Below, piece after piece: positions 22,905-34,460 of a stretch of DNA of 64,000 nucleotides. Source of the DNA: Grifola frondosa (lineage: Eukaryota > Basidiomycota > Agaricomycetes > Polyporales > Grifolaceae); NCBI GenBank assembly GCA_001683735.1, contig LUGG01000005.1:1612001-1676000 (forward strand), written 5' to 3'. Under the pieces are notes generated by a model. That model saw nothing but the letters and a program-made list of their open reading frames with translations, did no database searches and was not told the origin of the DNA. Both the position numbers and the translations under genes were made by a program. Each line of letters starts with the position of its first letter. The stretch's first letter is position 1.

Positions 22905-23385
22905 TCATATCAAGCTTCTGTAAATACTAATGTATTAGTTGAACCTACATGTTTCAATTTATAAATGTTGATGATTCATACTATAATTTTACAATTACTC
23001 ATTTACAATGTAAAACAAATAAATTCACAAGTAATAGTTTAGATAATAAGTTTGGTACTTTGTAAAGGCAGACATCTTGTGAGGACAGTAAGTGGAGATT
23101 ATCTATAATATATTAGAATAAATATAACTTAAATAATAATAAAATTAATATTCAATTGCCTTGTAAAAATGCTAACATGTTAGTTAAATCCACATGCTTC
23201 AATATATACATGTGAATGATCTATACTATATTTCTACTTATTTATAACATACAATGAATTAATTGATAATCAATAATTTAAATCATGAGTTTAGCACTCT
23301 ACAAAGATAGATATATTGTCAGGAGAGTTATATATAATATTTTAAAATAAACAAAAAATAAAATAATTATAAAGTTAATCATCTT
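22905..23385. repeat. Two ~240-bp diverged tandem repeats in AT-rich DNA
   Basis: 22917-23155 and 23158-23380 share the same order of words: gtaaatactaatgtattag / gtaaaaatgctaacatgttag, then acatgtttcaat / acatgcttcaat, tgatctatactata variants, a gagttta/aagtttg word, and a final aattataaagttaat / aataaaattaat. They lie just upstream of the KDZ coding region. Elsewhere in 21600-23400 the sequence is AT-rich without genes. Confidence 0.6.
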
Positions 23386-23526
23386 TCTCATCAATCGTAC
23401 CTGCCATGTGAAGCAATGGCCCTCTAAAACCAAGTGGGAGGATACCAGTTGGGATATGTTCGTTGTGCACTTTTTTGGTAAGTTTTCTCCTCCTCTATGT
23501 CTCTCATACTAATTTGCAATAGATTG

Positions 23527-26243
23527 TACTACTCGCCGCTTTCATTCGCTGTCTCCTAATGCACGAACAAACATTACCTTGGCGCGCAATGGCTATCTCG
23601 GCACTGCCCCTCGAAACCCTACTGTTGCACTTTCATTCAGTGTCCTTGAAGCTTACTGCCAGCTTCATCGGGTCTGTCTGCGGCTGAGTATTCAAGGAAT
23701 GGCTCGTACTTTATGTTTTCTTCATAGGGTAAGTCATGTTATTCTATCTATTCCCCATCTCTCACTATTAATAGGTTCCATACCGGAGCGGTCTTGCTGA
23801 CCAGTTTAGTATTGCTTACGACGTTTATCTTGACATTCTCGACGGCATTGATCGCCACGTTCAATCCGCTCTTCATCGAGATACCCCAAATTGGCACATG
23901 CTCAACGCTTGTGCACCCTGCTTTTACAAGCTAGAAGACAAGACGCCATTGAAGTTTTCTTTTTTGGCGACCATGGATGGCAACCAATCACTCAAACTTG
24001 TGGACAACGTCTTCCGTGTGGGGACTCCGCGCAAGGACTCTCGGACGTGTCGCACAGATATCTGGCTTAGTCCAGATGAGGTCGATCAGTTCAAGGACGA
24101 AGTGCGTTCTTCGAAACAGGTACGGATACCATTACATCCTTCAGGCTGCAGTAATCATCTCTCATTTACAGAGTGTTGCTGTCAGTAGCGGCCCCCCCAT
24201 CAATACATCTCATCATCTTCGACTCGTGCACAGTCTACGTCTGTTGAGCACATGGTCAACGGCGACGATGATGACAGTATGCTAAACCTCGAAGGGGATG
24301 AAGAGCCTGACGAATCCACAATTTGCTTTAAGCGTTGGCGCAATGCCGGGCCTGAAGCCCGAACGAAAATGTTTGCACTTTTCGCTGTGACTGGCATCTT
24401 CACCTGCATATGTCGACATGGTCAGCTTTTGGTGCTATGTGATATGATTAGAAGCAGCGAGCTGTACGTGTTTACTTTCTATCTCTTTGTTTTATTTCTG
24501 ACTAATGTAATCCAGCATGAAGTATCCTTTAGCAATCGTCAACAAGCTCCTTCACGTGTACGGTCATGATATCGGGCTTGGGTATGACATTGCATGCAAA
24601 TTCACGAAGACACTTTCCAGGAGCAGCTTGGGCTCCCACGCCAAAGAGCAGCGAATGTTCGGGATTGTTCTGGTGTTCCATGGCCACAGTCATAATTGCC
24701 TGTGTCAGGTGTACTGGCACCCGATGTACCGGGATGGCGTGGGTAAAGAGGACTTCGAGGGGTGTGAGTGTCTGTACTCAGAGTCGAACGCGCTTGCCTG
24801 CGGCACTCGTTTGGCGACTGCTTTTCATCGGCATCAAGCAATTGAACAGTTCTTTGGCTTCTGGAGCGAGCAGAAGCATGCGGATTCTGGTAAGCACTAC
24901 CTTATATTTACAACTTAGTACTAATGCATTGCAGGCAAATTCATCTTCAATAACTACAAGCAAGCTCTTGACATCATTGCAGAAGGAACCCACAAACTCG
25001 AGATGTATGCGCAGCAGCTCAAAACCAGTGACGATGACTATGAGGACTACCTTAGACAAGAGTGCGCATATCTACTTGCATTGAAGGCAGAACCACCGGA
25101 ACTCCTCAGAAAGGTGGATTATATGGCGGCACTGGGTCATCTTGAGGCCACCGGGTAAGTTAATGTCCTTAATGTTGAACATTTACTGATTTATTTCTAG
25201 AACGGATGCTTGCACTTCTGAGACGGCATTCAAAGCTCTAAACAATCCAAATCTCAACAATTGCATGGATGAGAAGGAGGCCAGAAAGATTCGAAACGCC
25301 TATCATACTTTGTGGAAGCGGTATCAGCTCCGTAAAGAAGAGGTCATTCGTCTCGAAGATGAGCTTGAGATTGTTGACCGCTGGCTACCAGGCATGCCGG
25401 AGTTCGAGGAGATGATTGTGGAGCTTAGACAGCGAGATTACTGTTTGGCTCTCGATAATCTCGAACGCCTTGTGGTTCAGAGGTTGCTAGAGCTTACGAA
25501 GCTTGGAATGAATGGCATAGGTACGTCTACTATTGTTAATGAGATCTTGTTTAACAGACTTGCAGGTTACAAACTCCGCGAGAAGATTGGAAAGGCCCTA
25601 TGGGCATGTGCAGGAGCCATTCGCAAGGCTCTAACAGAATATAACAAGCGCACTGCAGAGTTAACCCCCCTCGACCTGAACTATCTTGGAACGACATCGT
25701 GGAGATGGTCTCCCTAGCCGACTTCGATCTTCTTCGCAATGCTCGACAGGATATCCGAGAGCTGCCTTGGGCCCAGCGAGCCAACTGCGATGCCATGAAC
25801 ACCTACTTCAATGTGAAGCGGGCATGGGAGGAGATAGCATGCCTGAACGTTGAGATCAGCTGTCTCTTTACTTGGATGGTGGACGAGCATGTCGACTTCT
25901 ATTGCGCCATTCAGGGCTGCTATCTTGTTGATGCTCCACTTGCTTATGAGCTCTCCGTCCGATGGCAATATCGTGATAAGATTCACGAGAAGGTGGTTCA
26001 ATGGTTGTACAAGGCATCAAAACTATCTGGCTTTACCGGAAGCTTGAGCTATGGTCGACAGCTGGGTAGGAACGTAGCACTTGTGGCTGATATTCCTCCA
26101 CCATCATGGGCTGTCTTCACCATCGCTGATGATGCTGCTGATGAGAGCGAAGATGAGAGTGAGATTCCTGGTGTCATGAATGAGGAGGATGCAGGAAACC
26201 TCGTGGACTTCATTGACAATCTAGGCATCCGTACGAGCGAGTA
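23527..26243 (+). pseudogene. KDZ-family (Kyakuja-Dileera-Zisupton) transposase gene with two poly-C frame breaks
   Basis: A multi-exon gene of the basidiomycete KDZ class. Upstream exons read ARNGYLGTAPRNPTVALSFS and VPYRSGLADQFSIAYDVYL. The transposase core starts at ACAPCFYKLED with FLATMDGNQSLK (near 23960). Next come ERWRxAGPEARxKMFALFAVTG-like sequence (24330-24400), YPLAIVNKLLHVYGHDIGL (24520), VFHGHSHNCLCQVYWHPMY (24670), GTRLATAFHRHQAIEQFFGF (24805), a long helical region, and the C-terminal block WNDIVEMVSLADFDLLR to the stop at 26243. Introns have clean GT-AG ends. The frame must shift at a C6 run (25665-25670), and probably also at a C7 run (24192-24198), to join conserved blocks. 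Each looks like the loss of one C. Without those, the enzyme would be near complete. Confidence 0.8.
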
Positions 26244-26751
26244 GTAGTTCTAACATGTACTTCATTACTATGATGATTCAATGAATGGCTATCAGTACAG
26301 AATGTATGGTCAGCACCCCTTCAGAAAGTGTGAAGCATGTAGATACATGAATTGCTGTCCAGCGAATTACTGTACCAACTCACGCGCTTCATCTGGCTCT
26401 CAGTTTGCATTTTGTACAATAGCCTTCAGACGTCTTGATTGTTACTGTAAGTGCTCCTGGCTCATCGTCAACTTGTCTGTCCTCGCATTTCCCACCCTCA
26501 CTTTAATTGATACCTGCAATTCCATTCATGCACGGTGCCTCATTTTTAGCACATGTGTTCTGAAACCCCACTTGTTGTATAGTAGTCAGACCTTCTTAGA
26601 TTGTTATGACACCAAATGAATGTGTATTATAATGCTGGAACAACAGATAAGCAGTGAAACTGTGAACCGGTGCATCTACAATACGTGTAAGGGTAAAACG
26701 AAGGTGAGAGATTATAACAAGTAGATACAATACTCGAAGCAATCAATGGCG

Positions 26752-28448
26752 CTACACTGCAACTATCTCATCGACATCACCAGTCCCAGTCCTCGAACGC
26801 TTTGATGGATGAATCGACTCATTGTTGCTGTCACTGCCAGAGTCACTGCTCGATTCTGCAACTCGAGCCTTCGGAGTGTGCTTTTGTCCAGCGTCCTTCC
26901 TAACCTTGCGCTGAGCCACCCTAGTGTTGCTGCAGCTAAGTCAGGCCTAAATGATATATGACTTATAACTTATGTAGTTCTTCAGATATCACTGTGACCT
27001 TGCATTCATTTTGTAGCCTAGATATAGTGGCATAAGAATGCCAATGTTCAGAATGTTTATACCTTGTATTGATGGAGATATGGCCAAAAAGCCAATTGCA
27101 AAGTCCGACTTTTTAGTCAGCCTTTTTACCAATGTAACTGAAATTGAAACATATTAAAGTATAATTATGCAAATGGTTGTGTTGCATTCAAATACATATA
27201 CATCTTAGCTATTAATTTCAATTAAAATCATGTCAGAATATCTAAAAAGCTGAAACAGGTGTGACTAAGCTGTGGCAACACTAAGCCACCCGACCAGCTG
27301 CAACATCCTCGTCATATTTCTTCTTCCGCGCGGTGAACTCGTGAGATGCAAGATGTTCAAATCGACAAGCGCCATTCTCAATAGCATCGAGAAGCTGCTG
27401 CAGGGGCGCGACTGCATTACTCAGCTCGGAGGGATTCGTCCACTTGTCGGCAGTCCAGCCGATGAGCTGTATCCGATAGCGCAGGACAATTTCGCTCTCA
27501 AAGCTGGCGTAATTCATAACCGCCTTGCTATTGCCGGTTATCTCGACTAGATATTGATGTGTTAGTAGTAGATTAGGGGCGCAGAAAAAAACATACCGAG
27601 CATTGCATTAATCTTGTCGCAGATGCTGGCCTTGAGAAACGCGGCCTTCAATTTCGAGTTACGGAGCAAATCTGCAACACAACAAATTAGTGAATACTCG
27701 TGCAACATCAAGGAAACATACTCATGTAGTTGCAGCCTGCTATTGCAAATGCTTCCACCATTGCACCAATCTTGTCTATCTCCCATCTTTGAATCATTGT
27801 TGCAAGATACTGATTGATCTGCTCGAGAGTAAAGTACCACCGGGGGCTCATGTGGAAGTTGGGACTATTGCGGAAAATGCAGAAGAACGCTTCGATGCCG
27901 ACGTACTGCTTGAGACTGAGGAGCTATATATTTCTCGTCAATGAGAGACCTCCAAGATGCTGAACTACGTACAAGATCCACTATCTTCCCACAGACGTTG
28001 TTTACATCCTGTGTACGCCCTCGCTGGGTTGTCCGCAAGCTCGTCGATCGCGATTGCCTCTGATCAACGAGCTCGTTGACATATTGCTCCCGTTGCTCCT
28101 CGGTGAGATCGTAGTAGTCATCGATTTTTTCCTGTTGAAGGTCGAGAAGGTTTGATGGACTAGCTTGAGATGCTATAGAGGAGTGAGCAAGTGGTCATGG
28201 GCAGGACATGGATACTCACCTTCATTGGCTTCTTTCGCAATGTGGTGAGACCACGCATTGTACGCATTTGGCTGTCTCGAGTTTCGCAACCTCAATGCAC
28301 CTGAGAACATCTGATTGAGGTAGTAGTCAGCGTTCTTCCCAAACTTATCGGATAGGTGTTTCAACAATGCGACAGCGTCGTCGAACCACTGCTTGATCTC
28401 CGCATCAAGCTCCGCCTGCTTATCACAATTTTTCTTCGTGATGGCCAT
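26752..28448 (-). pseudogene. Gene of a basidiomycete expanded family, broken by a MITE
   Basis: It starts MAITKKNCDKQAELD (28448). Exons contain NAYNAWSHHIAKEANEGE, LTEEQREQYVNELVDQR, YVGIEAFFCIFRNSPNFHM and RWYFTLEQINQYLATMIQRW. Then come AFAIAGCNYM and LIGWTADKWTNPSELSNAV. The frame runs to AAGRVA, then meets TAG at the MITE edge (27283). Removing the MITE plus one copy of its 8-bp duplication restores the frame exactly: it continues QRKVRKDAGQKHTPKARVAE, then a serine/acidic tail, and stops at 26752. I recall relatives as repeated hypothetical proteins in agaricomycetes, often near transposons. It converges on the KDZ gene and may be its partner, but that is inference. Confidence 0.7.
26924..27291 (-). 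mobile_element. hAT-type MITE, copy 2, with perfect target duplication
   Basis: Element 26932-27283, inverted relative to copy 1, with TAGTGTTGCT...GGCAACACTA ends. The flanking 8-mer AGCCACCC is identical on both sides (26924-26931, 27284-27291). Internal sequence matches copy 1 closely, including the gactttttagtc palindrome. It lies in the last exon of the 26752-28448 gene. Confidence 0.9.
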
Positions 28449-28680
28449 GCGTTCCTCGTAAGATAGCGCGGATGCAGTGCGTCATTTGGCTGACACCGTG
28501 GGCTTTGCCGATATGCCTATCATGGGTCCGACACTGACTGCAGCCATGTGCTGAGGAGTATTGACTAATAGCAAGAAGGTGAGGATGATGCAGCGAAGAA
28601 TCTACTGATAGAACAGTCAGAATTCATCTTATACGTATGAAATAAGCGGAAGGATGAACATTTTAAACTCGCCAAAGAAA

Positions 28681-30457
28681 TCATACGTAACTTCTGAAAA
28701 ACACCATGACACAGATGTACAAAATCAGAGCAATGGACATAAGCAATGGGAACAGCGAAGCGCAGTCAGTACAAGCCATAACAGTAACCAGAAAGTTGTG
28801 TGAAAAGGACATATCAAGCCCGATGCTCGCAAAGCCAATCAGCATCCAATGCATCGTAAATTTCCGCTGCGATCTCCCAGGACACCTCCAATCGCTGATG
28901 GATTTGTTCGGCCCAGTTGCAGTCCGCAACTTCTCTGATGATCTCCCACAGAATGTGATGGGAGTCTGGACTGATGCTGTGCTTCTCGAAAACATCATTA
29001 GTCCGATCACCGACAGAATAAATCCGGCAAACGTGTCGAAACGGATGACCAATGCTGGATGCTGAAACCGAGGACACGGAGGAGACCGCCGACGACATGG
29101 ATGAAGGAGCATATTGCTTTGATACCGACGACCTCACCCGTGATGGCGATGGAGGAGTGGTTGAAAGCGCCGTGGAGAGAGGGCACTGTGGGCATAGTTA
29201 GATATGTAAACAACATTAGCAAAATATTGGACATACCGGAGAGGATGGGTGCAAGCTATCTACCAGTGCAGGAGTAGATGCGCAGGACCATTGCGATAGC
29301 GCCTTGCTTTTGTTTGCCTCCTCTAGATTCTTAACATGTTTCATTGTCTGGCGCAGCACTGTTAAGTGGTTAGCAGGGTGGATCGCGCGGTGGGTGGTCG
29401 GCTTACCTTTATGAAGCTTTGTAATGTCGTGCTCAAGTTTCACGACATCATCATTGCGATGAGACAGCTGACGTTCCAACTCTGTGATACGAGTGGAGAG
29501 AGCTGCCTCTGCGGCTTCATCATCGGGCTGCGAGGATGTCGTCTGCATTGTAGCCCGATGAGGAAATCCATCTTGTTGCTGAGATGCAGTGAGCGATGAT
29601 GCTGTCGCCGTTATTGCACTCTCAAGAGTGCCAACAGGACATCCAAAGAAAACAAAGTGGGGGTCTCCTTGCGAGCGTCGGGCATGATAGGAATGAAGTG
29701 AGGTCGGGAGCAATGCTTAATGGGTGGAGGGGAGCCATAACGTAGTGACAACTCGCTGAATGCGGTCTCCCACCGAGCTACAGTGGGAGTTCCGATGTCC
29801 TCCGCAAAGATTTGGGCCATTCGTGCCAGTGCGGGACCCATGGTCAGAAATTCGTGCAAAAGACCAGGAGGTGCATAGGCATCGATATTGAGCTCCTCGG
29901 GACAAAATGGCATGCCAGGAGGCATGCTTCCATTGACATGAAACATGACAGTGGCCCCTCCCGTCATTCTGTCCCAAGATGTAAGCTACAATAGTTAAAG
30001 TGAGTAGGTGATAAATGATAATAGCAGTAAAATGCACCACATCAAGAGCCAAATGTAATATCTTGTCACGAAATGCAGCACGTTCTCGACCCGGTACCCA
30101 CTGCTCCCTTTGATGTGTGCTCACGCGCCGTATAAAATACAGGATGGAAGCGATTAGCAGGGAGCAGATGAGCACCATCGCGGTGGGCACCAGCAACAAA
30201 GAAAGCGATATCGGCAGCATCGAAGTTAGGTCTATACCGGTCATAGATGTCGCCAGACCCAAGGAACTGACAAAGAGAGCAAACACCAAGAGGATTGAGC
30301 TGGCAATGCTCAATGGGAATGGTTGCCGAAGAAGACATGATGCTCCCAGAGCAGAGTTGTGTATGAAGGTGTCATCGTCGTCACCAAGAGCAATGAGGAA
30401 GGGGGAAAGGAATGGGAAAGTGGGAGAGAAAAGGAGGAGACGCCGACATGCAAACAA
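28681..30457 (-). CDS. Probable membrane protein with coiled coil, exons uncertain
   Basis: Minus-strand coding pieces suggest one spliced gene. The N-terminal segment (30457-30070) has two hydrophobic stretches (SIASSILLVFALFVSSLGLA and a stretch centred on LLVPTAMVLICSLLIASIL). A third, LTLTIVAYILG, follows near 29985. A helical, charged segment follows at 29560-29400 (LSTRITELERQLSHRNDD) and looks like a coiled coil. The end contains another hydrophobic stretch (LFPLLMSIALILYICVMVFF) and a stop at 28681. Possible introns with GT-AG ends separate them. No family was recognised. The exon set is not proven, and a second frame at 28814-28960 (WEIIREVADCNWAEQIHQRL) competes with the assumed last exon. 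Confidence 0.4.
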
Positions 30458-30769
30458 GGATGCCTATTTGGGAAAGCTGTGAGAGCTGATCGCATACAAA
30501 TTGGCAAACTCACCTACCCCACGCTTTGAGCGAAAAAAGCCCGAGCACCACAGATCTGGACAGGCATGCGGCGCACCAGATGTCCCAGCTGTCTTACTTT
30601 CCCACCCACTCATTTGTCAAGTCAGAGTGATTGGCGACTATTTATAACCAGAATAACAAAATATAATTACCTTGCTTTCATTCCACACGCTTAAAGTCGT
30701 TCTCAAATCTAAGTAAGTTCGAAAGCGCCTGATCGGGAGGTACCAGAAGCCACGTGGATACCTTGGCAA

Positions 30770-31300
30770 AACGAGCGCACGTCGGGAAGGGCAGTAGGAC
30801 TCGGAGCATTGTCAGAGGGAGGGTACGTGCCTGGAGTCTGGATTAGGCCATTGACGTGGAAAGAGAAAAAAGCACGCGTTGGGGAGAGAGGGCACGTGCC
30901 CGAGGTGTGGATTAGGCCATTGAGAAAGAAGCGCACATCGAGAGGGAGGACAGAGACAGAAGTGCGTGTCGGGGAGGGCGGTAGGAGCATTGTCGGAGAG
31001 AGGGCACGTGCCCGAGGTCTGGATTAGGCCATTGACATGGACAGTGAAAGAAGCACGCATCGGGGAGGGCAGTAGGAGCATTGTCGGAGGGCACGTGCCC
31101 GAGGTCTGGATTAGGCCGTTGACATGGACAGTGAAAGAAGCGCACGTCGGGGAGGGCGGTAGGAGCATTGTCGGAGAGAGGGCACGTGCCCGAGGTCTGG
31201 ATTAGGCTGTTGACATGGACAGTGAAAGAAGTGCACGTCGGGGAGGGGGTAGGAGCATTGTCGGAGGGAGGGCACGTGCCGGGAGGTGTCGGGCAACGCG
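30770..31300. repeat. Minisatellite of ~90-bp units with CACGTG palindromes
   Basis: Six units contain, in order, cacgtcggggagggcggtag, gagcattgtcgga, ggcacgtgcc, gaggtctggattaggcc and a ttgacatggacagtgaaag word. The palindromic core lies at 30824 (variant tacgtg), 30893, 31005, 31092, 31183 and 31273, so spacings are 69, 112, 87, 91 and 90. Open frames run through it on both strands because most units keep a multiple of three, but the composition is not protein-like. Confidence 0.9.
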
Positions 31301-31915
31301 GACCAGCAATGGGCGTTGATCACATGTGCGGGACATGCCGGGCACGGCCGAGATCTGGAGCTTTCCAGCTATTTCTCCACGGGCAAGGAATTTGGCTGGG
31401 AGCGACACTAAGGAGACGGATGACATAATATTAATTGACCCACTAATTAGTGGGATAGTGTGGGACGATTAGGTGGCCCAGCGCTTTATTAGGCTATTTG
31501 TTAATGTTGATGTATAGTGGCTCTACCGTTCGCGAACAGGTTCGCCGAACGAACGTCCCCGTGGACTCGACGTTCTGCGACCTTGGCACACGTTCGAACT
31601 GGCACAGGGACCCTTGCACGACCCTGCTTATCTGTCAGCGGTGGCGGCGCAGTTGTGCCTTCATTCAGCGGTAAGTACCTTCCCAGTGACATGTACCATC
31701 ATCGTCGCTCCCCATACGGTCCCCTCCGACCGCCCTATATTCCCATCCGGCTCTGACCCGACCGACTCCCATGTGCCGTGCGTCTCCCCCATCCCCGCCC
31801 CAACACTCGCGCTGCGCCCCCTCCCGCCAGCACGCGCACGCCTCGGACGCTCAGACGTCTTCACTGCTGGTCAAGGTAACACTCCAGCCATCCCGATCGA
31901 CGCGCCTTTGCAGAT
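31301..31915. other. Intergenic DNA, nothing recognised
   Basis: GC-rich, with a small foldback around gttcgcgaacaggttcgcc (31529-31547). The 140-codon plus frame 31614-32036 runs across the transposon border and has alanine/proline-rich, uninformative composition, so I do not call it a gene. Confidence 0.4.
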
Positions 31916-31996
31916 CTCGATGCCTCACCGCGTTTCACCATCGTATGCCGCCTCTGCTTCAACATTTAGCGTCCACCATCCGCGACTGCATGCGTA

Positions 31997-32010
31997 CACC
32001 GCCGAGTATC
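31997..32010 (+). repeat. Left terminal inverted repeat
   Basis: CACCGCCGAG directly after the TA at 31995-31996. A GC-rich foldback (ggcgcctctccggcgcc) follows at 32014-32030. Confidence 0.7.
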
Positions 32011-32096
32011 AAGGGCGCCTCTCCGGCGCCGGTTGATCATGTAAATACGCCCATCTGGGAGGCGCCGAATTTGCGCCGCCAGAGGTGATCATTTAG

Positions 32097-34113
32097 TCAA
32101 CCCTCGGCCAATGGCTTATCAACATCCATCGATAAGTATTTATTGAGTGCCTCTGATTGTAAGAATTCTGCGACGCGCTGGTGTCTTTCTGACACCTTCT
32201 CGTCAATCCAGAACCCCTGTAAATTCCCATTTTTGCTTCCAATAAAAAATTCATTTGGCTCCAATTCCCTTGCAAGCACATACATATGACAGTAAACAAG
32301 AAAGGAAATGTATTTTGGAGTCAGAAGGTACAAGGACATCATAGTCAACTACTCCGGCAAGTCCTCGACAGGTGCTTCATTCTGTGCTGCGGCCGCAGAA
32401 TCAATGTCATCAGTCATGAACGTACCGACCACCTTTTCTATGTTCCGCTGAAGGTCGGACACAGATTCATTTGTATAAATCGTGCGCGCGAGCTCGCCAG
32501 AGTTGATGGCATATGCGTCAAGGTCTTTCGCGACGAGTGACGCGAAGAACCTATCATAGTAACCACCATCGTGAGCACAGCTGCATCAAACACACCAATA
32601 TGGGACACCCACCTCGCCTCCTCAACCCGTCGGTCCTTTCCTGCAATAGCCTTGAAACATGCACGAAGTTTGCTCAACTCGCCATCGACAAAATCCCAGA
32701 ACGCCAACTTCTTCTTGTCAGTTGCCGATCTATTGTTCCAGGTTTTCGCACAATCGCGCTGAACCCCCCAGTCAGCATGCCAATTCTCGCACGACAAAAT
32801 GTAACAACACACACCAAGAATGCGAGCCTACCCCAGTGCTCATACTTGGGCTTCATGTCGTACATCATCAGAGCAACGGTGAGTACATAAAGATCATCTC
32901 GATTCTTGATCGCCAAGTCCAGCTGCTCAGCGCTCAGCATTTGAGTGAATGCGGCATCTCCAAATGTGTCACACGCACCTTACTCTTCATGGCCGCTCGC
33001 ATCTGGGAGAGCTCGTGGTTGACAGCGCTTTTAATCATTGCCCAGTCTGCGGGATCCTTTTTACAAGCAGTTGGGAGCCCAAGTGCCTCAAGGTTCTTCT
33101 CGAAGTAAGCCTGGTGAGTATACATGATTTCAGCCTGGCCAGTGAGAAAGCAACTCATAGCAATCTTACCAGTAATTGCACGGAAACCCCTGCGTGATAT
33201 GCTGGAGTGTTTGGTGCAAGAAGAATACCCGCAACATGATGGCGCAAGCGAACCTAAACATTGAGAAGCATCATTGTCTTACGATCGAATGGATCATGTT
33301 CCAACTCTCACCCCAAAATCTGGATGCCGAAGAAAGAGCTTGAAAAACCGCTTCAGTAAGTCATTTTCAATTATATAATGATGTATTTTGAGGTCTATGA
33401 GCATCTCCACAACGCTGAGCTAGATAACGCCAAACGTGAGCCTCATCTCGTGGCAATGCAACAAAGAGTCAAACATCACAAAAATGCTCTACGATGTGAG
33501 TTTGCTCCATTGTCAAACCTCCGTCCTGACATTTTTGCCGTGCACCAGAACGAAGCTGCTGTCCTGGAAGGCGACTGCGTGGCCGGCTATTGGCACCCTC
33601 GTCATCCTCTTCACGATCACGTCGAGACGTCGACTCTGTGCCGTTTGATTGACTGTTCCATGTCCCTCGATCAAGGCGTAGCGTTGGCTCGGCTGATGCC
33701 ATGTTGATGTCAGGGAACATTGGCGAGCTGCAGGCAGACGACGAGCGCGTTTCCGAAGGCAGTGGGCTTGTATCACCCGACTCCGGAAAGGTATATTGCG
33801 AGGTGCGATACGCTTGTTGCAGACCATTGGAAGTTGCTGACCAGTTCACACCGGGACTCTGAGGTCTCGGGGCTGTGATGGCAGGTCCTTGCATAGCAGA
33901 ATTAGCCAGTGGGGCTGAAATACCGAACTGCGTATAGAGATTTTGGAGGTCAGATGCCATACCGGATGCGAGAGCCAGTGAGGGAGGGACGTTGAAGATG
34001 GGCGGTGAAAATTGTGCACACAGCTCACGCGTGTGACTCCCCCTGGTCGATCGCCGCACAGATGCGGATCTGAGTCCATGTTCATGTAAGTGCATACAAT
34101 ATTTACTGTGCAT
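32097..34113 (-). CDS. Second protein of the CACTA-like element, exons uncertain
   Basis: Minus-strand pieces follow the transposase. A proline/serine-rich, probably disordered N-terminal part runs about 34113-33469 (FGISAPLANSAMQG, SSSACSSPMFPDINMASAEP). Then come ACKKDPADWAMIKSAVNHEL (33090-32980), LDLAIKNRDDLYVLTVALMM (32930-32860), FWDFVDGELSKLRACFKAIA (near 32690) and a tail VVGTFMTDDIDSAAAAQNEA. A further frame at 32097-32348 (FIGSKNGNLQGFWIDEKVSE) may be a final exon or a separate gene. Basidiomycete CACTA elements commonly carry a second protein of unknown function in this position, and I cannot assign a role. It would be transcribed together with or downstream of the transposase. Confidence 0.45.
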
Positions 34114-34460
34114 ACAGCATTACATATTCAAGCTACTGAAATATAGTTCTCAGATCAGCCTCGCGAGCCGCAGAAGCCACTGGATCGGCCGCCGCTCGCT
34201 TGCGCTTTTGACGAGGCGCTGTGTCTGACAAAGTTGCGGCAGGAACTGCACTGACCGGATGCACCACAGACCCACTCCTGCTGGACACTTGCCCGGCTTC
34301 GTCAGCACCACTTCCATGATGAGGACCAAACCCTGGAGACGCCACCTCTGCATCACCGTGGTATGCATGTCGCGTTCTTGTCAGAGCTGTTGCACACCTG
34401 TTGCGGTGCATTTTTGACTGACACAGTCATGCTGAACATTAACGACACATACAATATCCT

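Noticed and set aside
30770..31300. Possible CRISPR-like array
   Set aside because: The units are ~90 bp with no unique spacers, and the host is a eukaryote. It is a minisatellite.
30809..31428. Overlapping repetitive ORFs on both strands
   Set aside because: They arise because unit lengths are near multiples of three. The composition is not protein-like and no start context is shared.
31614..32036. 140-codon ORF as a gene
   Set aside because: It crosses the transposon border and has low-complexity Ala/Pro composition.
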